From Actinernus sp. WN-2022 (lineage: Eukaryota > Cnidaria > Anthozoa > Actiniaria > Actinernidae), in the NCBI GenBank assembly GCA_030867875.1, contig JAOWCC010001589.1, forward strand, positions 141,333,745 to 141,397,744: a DNA stretch of 64,000 bases, in the 5' to 3' direction. Below, piece by piece: positions 15,101 to 23,330 of this stretch. The notes beneath the pieces were generated by a model. That model worked only from the letters and a program-made list of their open reading frames with translations. It did not search any database and was not told where the DNA came from. Numbering within the stretch: the first letter of the stretch is position 1; every line of letters begins with the position of its first letter. The translations under genes were made by a program, and so were the position numbers.

Positions 15101-16173
15101 GAGTTTCATACCGAGAACCGAGGTTCTAAGCCCTAAACATCCCGAGGTCCGTAGGCCCTCGGGATGTTTAGGGATTAGAACCGAAGGTTCAAGGCATGGA
15201 ACTGACTTATATCGCATTTGACGAGGTTTAAAACTGAGTCTATTGTTGGACAGGTTTATACCCGTTTTTCGCCCCTATGAAGAACAAAGAAAACCGTGTG
15301 ATATAGAGCGGATTTCAATTGAGTGTCGGAAGTGTTTTGGTTTTGCGTTTACTAAGCTCTCCTATTGGCTGAGAAAGTAAACCAACTAATCAGAATCCAA
15401 AGTAAAACCAAACGTAAATTGGTTTTGGCTTTGGTTTGGTTTGTCATTGGCTCACAGGGAAGCCATTTATGAGTTACTTGTGATTACTCGCTGCTATGAT
15501 TGGCTGGCTGTGGGTAATTTGCGTTTGGTTTCACTACACTCAATTGAAAACCGCTCTAACACCCCGGATCTCATTCAAGTGACCTTAGAGTAAACGAAGT
15601 CAGATATGTTTTGCCACCCAGTACAACCACGTGTTTGTATCTTGCAGAACACATGCACCAGATAAGGACCCATTTTTTTCAACAGACACAGCTGTTAGCA
15701 CAGGGTACCACCCCCATCCCCCATTTTTGACCATCTATTTTCCATTCTGGGGGGGGGGGGGGGGGGGGGCTAGTGGTAATTTTAACACAGAAAATGAAAT
15801 GATAACGTAAGACAAAACATGCAGTGCATTTGTTTCTAGATTATGCCTTTTAGTTTTGAAGATATTTAAGAACAAATTATTTTTAATATTGAGTTTTCTC
15901 TCCAGAGGAGATGGCTGGCAGCAGCCCCCCACCCCCCTACCCCAAAATGGGTCCGTCGAGAGGGCATGTGGTTTGACCTGCGCCCTTATCAATCGCTGCC
16001 GCAGGTTTCCCACTCACAGTCATTGCTCTGTTGTGTGTACTTGTTTAGAAAGTAGGGTTAAAACGGCATGGGATGTATTTCCTTTGTTTCAGTACCGCAT
16101 GTTGTTTGCTAATGCGATGTCCCTGTGTTGGAATGTCTATCTGGCGAGCAAGAATACCAGTAGTGGAAAATAA
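1..16173 (+). CDS. PXMP2: PXMP2-like peroxisomal membrane protein (Mpv17/PMP22 family), five exons, 5' end cut by window edge
   Basis: Exons are 1-101, 1926-2030, 2759-2921, 14783-14902 and 16093-16173, all with GT-AG borders and matching phases (2, 2, 0, 0). They give 189 residues plus a stop, close to the roughly 195 of animal PXMP2; only the extreme N-terminus is missing. Family landmarks in order are HPVLTKS, GLGQLIAQIA, FVITGPLIHYLYQYLE, DRLIFAPPFLLLFF, the Mpv17 signature region WTVIQYINFSYVP, and a C-terminal LFANAMSLCWNVYLAS. The family consists of four-helix integral membrane proteins; PXMP2 itself is a pore-like protein of the peroxisomal membrane. FFTGPLSHF and DRLVFAPAFLMLFF in the vertebrate protein fit better than mitochondrial Mpv17, so PXMP2 is preferred, but a sister paralogue is possible. 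Intron 3 is about 11.9 kb and packed with transposons. Confidence 0.9.
340..1010 (-). mobile_element. 5'-truncated LINE, C-terminal fragment with zinc-knuckle-like motif
   Basis: Lies in intron 1 of the PXMP2-like gene, opposite strand. An open frame at 479-964 encodes about 160 residues with ALTKLRISNHELQIERGRY followed by a CPLC-x9-HFIIRC cluster. That pattern is the zinc-binding tail found after the reverse transcriptase in several animal non-LTR retrotransposons. Downstream on the minus strand an AATAAA leads into a short TCTG tandem tail (345-362), a typical LINE 3' end. No reverse transcriptase core is present, so this is a dead 3' fragment. Confidence 0.75.
1015..1925 (+). other. Intron 1 remainder, no feature seen
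   Basis: AT-rich intronic sequence. I see no coding homology, no inverted repeats of note and no recognised transposon here. Confidence 0.5.
1926..2030 (+). CDS. PXMP2: PXMP2-like exon
   Basis: Acceptor TTAAAG, donor GTGAGT. Encodes SITSGLGQLIAQIA and onward, the first transmembrane segment region; phase 2 in and phase 2 out. Confidence 0.9.
2155..2226. repeat. Fragment of a MITE family also seen at 52060-53010
   Basis: The stretch around AGGAATGAACCAGAGGAGAC, followed by an AGCTGAAAT-type tail, is shared with the two inverted copies near 52080 and 52960. Only one end is present here, inside intron 2 of the PXMP2-like gene. Confidence 0.55.
2759..2921 (+). CDS. PXMP2: PXMP2-like exon
   Basis: Preceded by a pyrimidine-rich acceptor (TTTCTCTACAG) and followed by a GTTAGT donor. 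Carries the strongest PXMP2 blocks, FVITGPLIHYLYQYLE and DRLIFAPPFLLLFF. Ends in phase 0. Confidence 0.92.
3416..4433. mobile_element. Foldback DNA element with inverted arrays of a GGTTCAAAATTTTTAAACTA-like subrepeat
   Basis: The left end (about 3425-3540) and right end (about 4280-4430) are inverted copies. Each has an outer part reading ACATGTATATGTYGTGGTT, then about five short subrepeats of the form ACCAGTTCAAAATTTTT. The centre holds two direct copies (3958-4022, 4110-4180) of a segment containing CCTAACCGTCAACAACGG. No coding capacity is seen. It sits in intron 3 of the PXMP2-like gene. This layout, long inverted ends made of tandem subrepeats, is that of foldback-type non-autonomous transposons. 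Confidence 0.7.
4978..6855 (-). pseudogene. LINE reverse transcriptase domain and C-terminal region
   Basis: An uninterrupted frame of about 620 codons. RT landmarks in order: NYRPITVLPAFNNIFERIL, a DLSKAFDSIPHELL block, GIPQGSVFGPLLFNIFLNDL, and the catalytic box SAYADDTQLF with its two aspartates intact. Then follow the LLGVTIDNDLNF block and a C-terminal part with LYNAYLLPQLNYCSVVWN and LWNSLSDSIRSSPSIKTF. It is out of frame by one step with the endonuclease upstream (overlap 6813-6855), so the polyprotein cannot be made without frameshifting. The RT itself looks undamaged. Confidence 0.9.
6813..8065 (-). pseudogene. LINE PHD finger plus AP endonuclease
   Basis: From about 8065 downward one frame is open through a zinc finger (CDLCCLWCHIKCGG, then FAWTCPPC, the C4HC3 spacing of a PHD finger), an acidic linker, and the endonuclease. 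Endonuclease landmarks: FAHLNINSIAGF, VLTETKLDATFPD with the catalytic glutamate, GGGIIIYW, FVAVYRPP, VLGDLNCDI, and HLSDHRLI with the terminal SDH catalytic motif. The frame stops near 6813, where a frameshift passes to the reverse transcriptase. The endonuclease nicks target DNA to prime reverse transcription in this class of element. Confidence 0.85.
8059..8280 (-). pseudogene. LINE N-terminal segment with 2A-like ribosome-skipping motif
   Basis: A 73-codon frame ending just inside the PHD finger region. It contains SGDVNPNPGP at 8154-8125, preceded by a hydrophobic/basic stretch, which fits the 2A consensus D(V/I)xxNPGP. 2A peptides cause the ribosome to skip one peptide bond so that two proteins come from one ORF. 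The first zinc ligands CSVC follow directly. A one-base shift near 8065 separates it from the rest of the finger. Function is inferred from the motif only. Confidence 0.7.
8450..8715 (-). mobile_element. tRNA-derived SINE
   Basis: On the minus strand the 5' part shows an A-box-like stretch and, at about 8655-8672, a B box (GGGGTTCGAATCCCAGC). These are internal RNA polymerase III promoter elements inherited from a tRNA. The rest is non-coding. The tRNA fold is too degraded for a functional tRNA gene. Confidence 0.6.
8720..9850 (+). other. Intronic stretch, no feature recognised
   Basis: I see only a short hairpin (about 8935-8990, around AGCCCTCTGAAAAAGTAA) and AT-rich sequence. No coding homology. 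Confidence 0.45.
9876..10855 (+). repeat. Tandem array, five units of about 200 bp, left arm of a giant palindrome
   Basis: Each unit begins near AAGATGGCTGAATGCGGC (about 9877, 10074, 10274, 10488, 10696) and contains GCGTTTGTGCCATCGTGC and CATCGCTATTYGGCCTTACT. Spacing is 197-214 bp; the longer units carry an extra AATTAACTAGACTC. An inverted array of the same unit lies at 12086-13025. Reading frames through it are by-products of the repeat. Confidence 0.9.
10862..11974 (-). CDS. Spliced tyrosine recombinase fragment (Crypton-like), three exons, between inverted arrays
   Basis: Minus-strand exons 11974-11895, 11583-11509 and 11091-10862 have GT-AG borders and phases that fit exactly. The first encodes KLCPVTALLALMALD and GPLFCLE, the second EKPLAVIDVSDLYKKIV, and the third the catalytic end. 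The third has THSSRHTHAKWARRCGA (box II H-x-x-R-H), GGRW in place of the usual G-H/W, and SMQRYIQ with the tyrosine nucleophile, ending in stop. This is the C-terminal half of a tyrosine recombinase, an enzyme that cuts and rejoins DNA through a covalent phosphotyrosine. The catalytic box I arginine exon is missing; it may have been lost to, or lie beyond, the flanking array. Cryptons encode such enzymes alone and often have introns. The short spliced frame has no stop codon, so it may be under selection or young. Confidence 0.72.
12086..13025 (-). repeat. Tandem array, about 4.5 units, right arm of the giant palindrome
   Basis: Inverted copies of the 9876-10855 unit. CAGCCATCTTGAG recurs near 12424, 12638 and 12854, with a shorter unit at 12086-12235. 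Arms of about 1 kb flank a 1.2-kb centre that holds the tyrosine recombinase exons. Confidence 0.9.
13026..13705 (+). other. Intronic stretch with degenerate AATTTAGA repeats
   Basis: 13148-13330 contains six or so scattered copies of CAATTTAGARCAAA-like words. No coding homology. Confidence 0.45.
13709..13819. mobile_element. Hairpin MITE
   Basis: Inverted arms around TATTACGTGCTGATATTTTA (about 13735) and its complement (about 13771-13800), with a loop near 13757-13768. Outer arms continue as CTTATTCAGATGTTTTTCC and its imperfect inverse. Confidence 0.7.
13815..14150. mobile_element. Hairpin MITE with GTGGTATATA ends
   Basis: 13815-13870 is inverted at 13900-13955 (arms with AACAATTATTCACC and GTGGATATTTACC). 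A further related end, GTGGTATATAGTAATCACC, lies at about 14110-14130, so two related copies may be fused. Confidence 0.65.
14385..14475 (+). repeat. Short minisatellite, 12-bp unit
   Basis: Around seven copies of a TGATCARTCACA-like unit. Each unit contains the palindrome TGATCA. Confidence 0.8.
14783..14902 (+). CDS. PXMP2: PXMP2-like exon
   Basis: Forty codons between a TTGTAG acceptor and a GTGAGT donor. Encodes the Mpv17 family signature WTVIQYINFSYVP. It lies 11.9 kb from the previous exon but is in phase with it. Confidence 0.92.
15112..15202. mobile_element. Hairpin repeat
   Basis: Arms CCCTAAACATCCCGAGG and CCTCGGGATGTTTAGGG are perfect complements; the outer flanks GAACCGAGGTTCTA and TAGAACCGAAGGTTC pair imperfectly. 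It lies in intron 4 of the PXMP2-like gene. Confidence 0.7.
15303..15558. mobile_element. MITE with AGAGCGG...TTCAATTGAGTGT terminal inverted repeats
   Basis: Left end AGAGCGGATTTCAATTGAGT at 15305. The right end is its inverse at about 15537-15558 with one change. Length about 250 bp. The interior has several TTGGTTT-rich segments and no ORF. Confidence 0.75.
15749..15769 (+). repeat. Homopolymer run of 21 G
   Basis: Uninterrupted G run in intron 4 of the PXMP2-like gene. See the finding on homopolymers. Confidence 0.95.
16093..16173 (+). CDS. PXMP2: PXMP2-like last exon
   Basis: Acceptor TTTGTTTCAG, then 26 codons ending TAA. Encodes LFANAMSLCWNVYLAS, matching the family C-terminus (LFANLAALFW in vertebrates). 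Confidence 0.92.
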   Translation, partial: YRMLFANAMSLCWNVYLASKNTSSGK

Positions 16174-16332
16174 TCTCAAGAACAACCACGACGGCATTAC
16201 GGCAATCCTGGACGGACAGTCACACAGCATTATAACGGAGCAGCGGGTATTACAGGCAGGGCCTGGGAGAACATTTTATATCATAGGCAACACGATTTTA
16301 TTCTGAGTATTATCCTATAAATATCATAGTTC

Positions 16333-16482
16333 TGGGTTCGGTTGTGCAAAGGGTGGATAACGCTATCCACCGGATAAATCCCTATCCAGTCGATAAAGTA
16401 AGTTGATTAGACTTATAGTTATCCACTGGATAAGGATTTATTCGGTGCATAGCGTTATCAACTCTTTGAACATCCTGACCCA
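16333..16482. mobile_element. MITE with GGATAACGCTATCCACCGGA ends
   Basis: Left arm at about 16342-16390 and an imperfect inverse at about 16425-16465 (ATCCACTGGATAAGGATTTA onward). It begins about 160 bp after the PXMP2-like stop codon. Confidence 0.7.
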
Positions 16483-17630
16483 GCCAATCAGAACTAGTCA
16501 TTTTTATGAAATACAGAGCAGTATTCCATTGCCAGATGTAGCCAATCAAGATACAGGAAATTTCGCGCCATTCTTTTTCAGCCAATCAAAATCTAGAAAT
16601 TCAAATACATAATTTGTCTCAGAAGAACATACACGTAAATACCAAGAAAAAGCCCAAGTGGATACGAGGAAGCTTTTATTCTTCATTTCTCAGGCACCAT
16701 ACTCTGAAACCAGACAAATACATGTAGGCTCGTATTTGAACAACTCAACTTTCTTCTGAGGCATTTTATTATGTGGATTTATTTCTCATTTCATATTTAT
16801 ATAGAGGATATTACACGGTGTAATTTTCTTTTTATTATATGGACAATTAAACTGCTCTAAGAACTCTTATCTATTCATTTTACTTACAGTCAGTGTCAGT
16901 ACAAACTTCTTCGTGATCTTTCTAAGCTGTTCTGGGGATTTCCATCGGATTTTCTTGTCTCTTTGTTGCAGTTTTAGATCGTATTTCGCTTTTTGTGCTC
17001 GGAATATTCATTGTCATGCAGCTCATTTAAGCTGTTTACATCTTCCTGATTTTCACAAACATGCCACCATCTTTGTAGTTCAAAAGGCGGCAAACGTGAC
17101 GTCATCGATATTTTCACTAGTGAGGATATGGAAAATACGCCACTCAATACCCCGATGTAGTTTCGTATGAGTTCTATGAGTGGTTTATTTCTCAGTAAAA
17201 CACTATCGTCCATATAATAAAGGATAATATGTAATGTCTCAAGGCCGAGGGCTGGATGGGGTTTCAAGTCTGTGCAGTTAGTTCCAGTGCGAGGTGCAGC
17301 CAAGGACTGAGACTACTTGCGACAACTTGTAACCCCGCCCAGTCCGAATTGCAGGCCTTGGAATGACTTCTCGTACTCATTAATTATTCAGGAGGAATCT
17401 GTGAAATAAGTTTGTTTCACGGACATGCCCAGTGTGTGCAAAAAATAGGTCACATAATGATTAGACGGTCTGTATGCATCAAAACAGGAGTCTTACCTTG
17501 ACATTATTCCACCAGTAGGGGAAGTCGGTGATTGGTTGTGAGACTGTTGGATACTGAACTGTTCAATAAAACATCTACCTGTATCAATATTACAGACACT
17601 GATATTTAATTAATCAGAGTATTTCAAAGT
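16483..17630 (+). other. Non-coding stretch, no feature recognised
   Basis: AT-rich sequence with no coding homology or strong repeat that I can support. Confidence 0.45.
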
Positions 17631-17632
17631 CC

Positions 17633-18053
17633 TTAAAGGGAATCTCGGCTGAAAAACAATGTTTGCTCTCAAGTGATTGTTATGCATGTCTGTTTCTGTG
17701 TTTGTCTCCAGTAAATTGTACACTAGATGTCATTTATGTACCGATTTTCCTGTTGATAAAACTCATTTGAATTTCCTGTGCGCCGCCATCTTGGATTTTA
17801 TGACATCATAGTGTTGTCCCTATTGTCAGAAAACAATGTTCTTTTGTTGTGCAACAATACGGACAACACTGTGACGTCATGAGATCCAAGATGGCAGTAC
17901 GCAGGAAATTCAAATGAGTTTTATCAACGGGAATAGTGATGCATAAATTACATCTAGTGTACAATTTACTGGAGACAAACATAACAGTATACTTATGCAT
18001 CCATAACAAACACTTGAGAACAAACATTGTTTTTCAGCCGAAGCCCTCTTTAA
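17633..18053. mobile_element. Foldback MITE with arms of about 200 bp
   Basis: TTTAAAGGGAATCTCGGCTG at the left end is matched by an inverse at the right end. Arms run inwards through GTAAATTGTACACTAGATGT, TTTGAATTTCCTG and a CCATCTTGGAT motif to a centre near 17840. Arms differ at several sites, so insertion is not very recent. No ORF. Confidence 0.85.
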
Positions 18054-18414
18054 ATATTTCAAAGTACTCTCTGAAGGAATTTCAAAGTACGGCACATGGT
18101 ACAAAATTGAGACCTGATTGGCTAATTGCTTGATGAATAATGCATGAGTTCGAAAAGGTTTTTCATGGTTTTCTATGGAATACAGGTGAAAAGTTTACTT
18201 GAAATTTATGTTAGTTTGGTATACAACTTACCAGCAAATAGTGGTTGAATACAGTTTTTACTGAAATTAAGTGGCAGATGTGCAATCAAACCCTCCTAGT
18301 AAAGTCAGCTGATTTGTATGCATGTTCGTAAGATTTGAAACGTAACCCTCTCTTGTTTTGGCATAGTTTAGTATACAGTCATGTATACTGGCTTTATCTT
18401 TGACCTAATCAGTT

Positions 18415-18606
18415 GACCGATTTAGCTTTGTACATATGTTGTCCCAAACAGGTCACCTGATGTTTCCCTTGAGTAATATCTTGTTTTTTTTGTATCCTGA
18501 GAGGAAATGTCCCAATTTCTCTAATTGGGAAACAAATCACTGAATCCTCTGGAGAGCTGTCACATGATCTGAATTGGGACAACAAATGTACAAGCTAAAC
18601 CGGTCT
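18415..18606. mobile_element. MITE with GACCGATTTAGCTTGTACA-like ends
   Basis: GACCGATTTAGCTTTGTACA at the left is inverted as TGTACAAGCTAAACCGGTC at the right, followed inside by TTGTCCCA in both arms. Length about 190 bp. Confidence 0.8.
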
Positions 18607-18865
18607 ATTGTACTTCCATTTTCCGTGTAATTTAGATTTTTTTATGCTTCTTATCAATGTATAATCTAGAACATTTTTGAAATTTATAAATAAAGAGCAA
18701 TTATTAATATAGAAAAGAGCTAAGAAGTGCATTTTTTGGGAAACCTAAGGTGGATACATAGTATGAAAAAAGACCCTGTTTACCGAAAAGTCAAGGAAAC
18801 CAAAAAAATTAATGCGAACTTATCAACAATAACGTTTTCCACAAACTAAAATTTCTCTTGAATAG

Positions 18866-19153
18866 ACCATAGTTAATAGAGTGGAATGGTTATGAAACCC
18901 GGCAAACTTCAAAGGGGCTAACAAAGGCGCTGCGATTTATGTTGAAAGGGGGTAAGACAAAAGATTGTGCAGGGTCATAGTTCATTGGCGTCCCCTAAAC
19001 GACTGAATTCACACGTTTCTATTGGCTGATTGATTAACATGTTGGAATTTCTATTGTATTTTGTGCACGGTAGTGGTTGAAAAATGCTAACAAAGACATA
19101 TAACAAAGAAGGTCGCTGGGTTTCATAACCATTCCACTCTATTAACTATGAAT
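18866..19153. mobile_element. MITE with arms around AGAGTGGAATGGTTATGAAA
   Basis: The left arm (about 18868-18900) is perfectly inverted at about 19119-19152. Length about 285 bp, non-coding. Confidence 0.85.
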
Positions 19154-19204
19154 AGACTTTTCAAAAAAGCAAGCCATTCCAGAGCATAAAAGCATAACAT
19201 TTTG

Positions 19205-19424
19205 AGCTGAGTAATGATTCAGCTATGAGAGCTGGGCAGTCCTTCTTGGAAAGAGCAATTCAACAAGTATCTGATGGAGCTGTCCTGTGACCTTGTGCTG
19301 GAACGAGAAGAGATGTTGCAGCTTAACCCAGATACAAGGGAGTTCCAGCCAAGAAGGAGAGCTGCGACAGCCGCTGCAAAGAGGATCCAGCGTATTGCAG
19401 ATGATGAAACGACCAATTTCTAAC
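19205..19424 (+). pseudogene. Unidentified ORF remnant
   Basis: A frame without an upstream start encodes about 65 residues, including SWKEQFNKYLMELSCDLVLE and an Arg/Ala-rich end (RRRAATAAAKRIQRIADDE), then TAA. Predicted helical and charged. I do not recognise it; it may be a transposon-derived fragment. Confidence 0.3.
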
Positions 19425-19429
19425 CGCAA

Positions 19430-20155
19430 TATATTTTATCCTTTCTGGATCAAATAGGAGGAGTCGGTGGCAGGTGTTCCTAACCCTCGAGTCGAGGGTA
19501 GGCCTGGAAACTAGTTACATGCAAGAGTAGAGCCACATCGCGGCAAAACGGTATGATCCGCTGGCCAAAAGAACGAAGGCTGTGCTATCAAATACAAATT
19601 ACCGAGGGTTTCAACTTTTTTAGTAAATAGTTTTATAACTTAGTAAACTCACAGTGAATTACAAATTAAGAAAACGTCAACCTGGTAAAGTAAAAGCTTA
19701 TCTTTGACAAAACAGTTCACAAATGGTACTTTTAAGCAGAAATTTTAAAATCACAGGTATGTGCCTGTTGTTTCATTTCAGTTTTCGCGGGAAACTGGGG
19801 GGGGGGGGGGGTGCCGCGCGCCGACAAGAAATAGCAAATACGCATGCGCGTAACGTTTTGCCGCGGTGTGGAGTAGAGCAGGAGGTGAGGAATAAACATG
19901 GCGGACTAAAACCATTGTTTGGAGTTTTGTTATTCGGTTTTATAGAAACATCTGTAAGAATTGTCGGAGGAAGGTGGCGTCTTTGAGTTTCACAGGAAAA
20001 AGAGCCAATAGCATGAAAATACTTTATTTTCTGGGTGTAGCTTGGACAGTATTTAAGGCATATTCAAGCAATTCAAGCCCATAATAATGGCCATATTTAT
20101 ATAGCGCCATATCACCACAGTCTCATGGTGCTTTACATATTACTGACATTTCCCG
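19430..20155 (+). other. Non-coding stretch with a 15-G run
   Basis: Holds a G run at 19797-19811 followed by CpG-rich sequence to about 19900. No coding homology seen. Confidence 0.45.
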
Positions 20156-20526
20156 TCAGTGATCCTCTTCATACCCGAGTGGCCGGTTATTTACAGCCAC
20201 CTCGACATCCAGCAGCATCTCTTCAAGTTCATTCCACCCGAGTAAAGCGCGGACCATAGACTTGTGTAGAGTTCGCTTCACAATCCCTACCATCCTTTCA
20301 AATTGGCCTCCCCACCAAGAGGCTCTGCTCGGGTTAGATTTCCAGCTAAGATTGTAGTGGGCCAAGTAGTTCTGAACCCGCTCATCCTTCATCACCTTAG
20401 CTGCACCTATGAACGACCATTGTCGGTGTAGATCTTCTCTGGTCTGCCTCTTCTCGCTATGAATCGCTTGAAGCTTCTGAGGAACCCTGCTGTAGTTTGG
20501 TCAGGCAGCAACTCTAAAACCTCCGA
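20156..20526 (-). pseudogene. BEL/Pao integrase core, C-terminal part
   Basis: Encodes LELLPDQTTAGFLRSFKRF, RRGRPEKIYTDNGRSF (containing the second catalytic Asp), then WWGGQFERMVGIVKRTLHKS with the catalytic Glu in GGQFERMV, and EVAVNNRPL. This matches the rve-type integrase of BEL/Pao elements, which inserts the cDNA into the genome. A frameshift near 20400 separates two parts. Confidence 0.85.
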
Positions 20527-20737
20527 ATTTCTAACGGGACCTGAAACAACCATAGGGCTAATCCACAGATTGAATTGGAATTTAGCGTGTTGGTTATTGC
20601 GGAAGGAGAAAAATCCTCTGAGCAAAGGTGAGATACCAACAAACTCAACTCACACATGGCGCCGCATCCGGGAATCGAACCTGGGCCACAGACGTGAGAG
20701 GCTAAGCGCTTAACCACTGCGCCACCCCGGCTCCCCA
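20527..20737 (-). mobile_element. tRNA-derived SINE inserted in BEL integrase
   Basis: On the minus strand it starts GGGGAGCCGGGGTGGCGCAG. It has a tRNA A box (GTGGTTAAGCGCT) and B box (CAGGTTCGATTCCCGG), then a body starting TGTGAGTTGAGTTTGTTGG. Removing it rejoins the integrase reading RPSIL to ELLPDQTT, so the insertion point is resolved to a few bases. The same body is recognisable at 57140-57310. Confidence 0.85.
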
Positions 20738-20744
20738 AGATGGA

Positions 20745-21667
20745 TGGCCTTTGTGAGACTACATGCAAACAGTAAGATGTAGTCTTACCCTCCTTCTTTG
20801 GGTTGAGCTTGTAGGCAATCGGCCCAGCATAATCAGCACCAAGCACTTGGAATGGTACTGATCCTTTGGTTCGATGAGTTGGCAGGTTTCCGGGTGGCGG
20901 TTTTGAGAATGCTGTGACTTGAAATCTCTTGCAGCCGAAGCTTCCCCGAATGACCTTCTTTGTCAGCTGTCTTATTCGAGGTATCCAATATTCATGTCTG
21001 ATTAATTCCATTGTGAGGCCAACTCCCCATGCAGTGTCGGTAAATGAGCAACCATAACCATCTCGCTGAAAGGTGTGTTAGGTGGCAGATAAATTGGGTA
21101 ACTTCCTTGGATTCTGCCGCGATATTCATACAACCCCTGTTCATTCTTCTGTAAGTTCGGTCTCAGTTGGTCTTCTTTGAACAGATCTGTCTGGCTGTGC
21201 CTGGTTTGCATTCTTCTGACCCAAAACTGGACTTGGTCATCTGTCTCAGCAGTAGTCAAGGGTCCTGAAGGACGTTCCGATTGTTCAGACCTCCAGTTGT
21301 GAGGGTACCTAGCAACCCATGTGAAAATGCGCATGGCCTTCCAAAACCCATGCCTCTTAAGAACCTCATCCCAGTTGTCACCATAGTTGACAACTGGGAT
21401 AGTTGCATAGAACCGCAACTCCACCATAGTTGCTAGAACTTTCCTCACAAGCTTGGCTTCCACCTCTGTTGTTACGCTGGGCTGTGTATGACAATTATCA
21501 GGCCAATGATCAGGAGTCAACAGCCATTCTGGTCCCTTCCACCACATCTCAGGCATCTTGTTCACATCTCTTCCTCTACTACCGACGTCGGCTGGGTTTT
21601 GATCGGTAGTGCTACAGTACTGTCCAACCATAGACTTGTCTAAGTGCATCCTTAACGTTCTCCACAA
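20745..21667 (-). pseudogene. BEL/Pao RNase H tail, linker and integrase N-terminus
   Basis: Encodes DQNPADVGSRG and MWWKGPEWL, both hallmark blocks of BEL/Pao after RNase H. A long linker follows, then an H2C2-type zone (RHEYWIPRIRQL with a following C), VPFQVLGADYAGPI with the first integrase Asp, and KTTSYCLHVVSQRPSIL where the SINE breaks it. A frame change lies near 21005. Confidence 0.82.
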
Positions 21668-22105
21668 GGTTGTTCTACTACTAGGTTCTAGGTTGTTTTA
21701 CTTGAAAACCAGGCCTAAATTATTGTATAAAATTGTAAATATAGAATAATAACTAAGATCGAATGAATATATTTATACCATCTTTACTCTTTGCATATAT
21801 ATAGATATATTGTAAACGTTTCCATATAACTATGTATCAATATTGTTAATAAATTCTTCCAGCCGCTTACTACTCAAGCAAACTTGTACAATAGATATTT
21901 ATGTATTTCCTGTGCACCAAATATCCTCATATATTTTTCTTGTGATAGGGGTCAACTAGAAAGCCTATGCCTCCTTTGATCTCTATGCACATTCTTGAAA
22001 TTCATAACAATTTTTTTATAACCATATATCTCTCTTTTTCATTCTACAATTATTTTCTTGTGTAATTATCTTTATAAAATAGTGCAAAATAAAATGAACT
22101 TGAAC
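21668..22105 (+). mobile_element. Inserted LINE-like 3' untranslated tail
   Basis: AT-rich insert in the BEL pol, ending AAATAAAATGAACTTGAA. The flanks carry CTACTAC on both sides (about 21674 and 22108), a possible target-site duplication. No coding sequence remains. Confidence 0.5.
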
Positions 22106-22260
22106 TACTACGAGTGAATCTAAGGACTTCAACATCAGAGGGATCTTTATTCTTGATCCAGTGGAACCGCAAAGCATCTCGGTCGTCGTCACGTATACGC
22201 ACCTGTAAGAATACCTGTTTGATATCTCCACACAATGCCACACGAGAACTCTCCACAGCA
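22105..22260 (-). pseudogene. BEL/Pao reverse transcriptase fragment
   Basis: Encodes VALCGDIKQVFLQVRIRDDD and RDALRFHW and LRFTR, the palm region of BEL/Pao RT with the first catalytic Asp in GDIKQ. Sequence on both sides is missing or decayed. Confidence 0.75.
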
Positions 22261-22729
22261 GGTTTTGTAAGAACGGTCCTGTTTCTAAGCAGTCATTTAA
22301 TGAGAGGCTCTCCTCATTTTTCTCGCTGATGCATCAAACACTATTCGCATTTTCGTGCTTTCGGCAGACTCGTATTACCGGCTTATGAGGAATGTAGAAC
22401 TCTCTACCCTTAGGTACTTCACTCGCTCTTTCTACTATACCCTTTGCCAGTTGATCCTGGCTAACATCATTATATCAGCGTAGGTTCCCGGTGCAGCCTC
22501 TTCACCAGGCCTGCCAATCTTCCTAAACTTCCACTTCGGTTGCTCTGTAAAGCTAAAGGACCACAGTTGTTCTTCAAAAGTAAACCAGTCTCTTACCAGC
22601 CTTCAGAGCTCCGTGTCAGCTGCTCCTTGAAATCTTCGTAGACGGATTGTTGGTCTCCAGCTTGTCTGTCCTCAAGCACTAACACATCCAGGCTGCACAT
22701 CTGTTCCAGATCTGCAGCAGAAGTTCTCG

Positions 22730-22996
22730 TCAAGTAACATTGTTCCGGTTCACTCCTGGTGAAAGGATCGGCCAGCCAAAAGTTGTCAACTCTGCCACCG
22801 GCTCTCCAGGCTGTCCGACTCTTGGCCTTGTTCGCGTCTTGATGCTCGAGTACTCACTTGTACCGAGTACAAGGTGAACGGGAAGCTCGGTCTTATTATC
22901 CATAACGACTCCCTCCAGGTGCCGGTGTTGATCAATGATTTCAGCATACCTAGGATTTGAGAGCGACAGTAGCACTGCCCTATCTACTTTGCTCAC
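22730..22996 (-). pseudogene. BEL/Pao protease-adjacent region
   Basis: Encodes LPVHLVLGTSEYSSIKTRT and GQPGEPVAELTTFGWPILS, the segment that follows the aspartic protease in BEL/Pao polyproteins. The active-site DSG lies further upstream and was not found. Confidence 0.75.
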
Positions 22997-23330
22997 TGAA
23001 ATAGCCAGGTGAGTCTTCCTTCAGGCATGAAACTTTCACACTGAATATTTCTATCTTCTGGTTAGTGTAATATATTACCCAGAATGCTTAGCGAATAAAC
23101 AATCTTGTAGTGTTCCGCCATTTGGGATTCTTGTTGTTCATGGATCGAGCCATTACAGATCAATATACTACAGTTTGGCGAAGAGTGTGTCTATTTCTAC
23201 GTGCACGAAGACGCATGAGAAACCCTAGCAGGTGCTGACGTTCTCTGTGGGAGTAAAAAGGTGTATATTTCCACCATAATCAACAGTGTGAAGATCGAGA
23301 CGGGTCAACACGTGTTCTTAAGAAACCAAG

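Larger units (their letters stand above)
20156..23010 (-). mobile_element. Decayed BEL/Pao LTR retrotransposon with nested SINE and LINE tail
   Basis: On the minus strand, in pol order: end of an aspartic protease region (22996-22730), a piece of reverse transcriptase (22256-22105), a post-RNase H linker with integrase zinc finger (21667-20760), and an integrase core split by a SINE (20520-20156). Large parts of RT and RNase H are deleted. No LTR pair was found by eye, so element boundaries are uncertain. The copy is clearly inactive. Confidence 0.82.
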
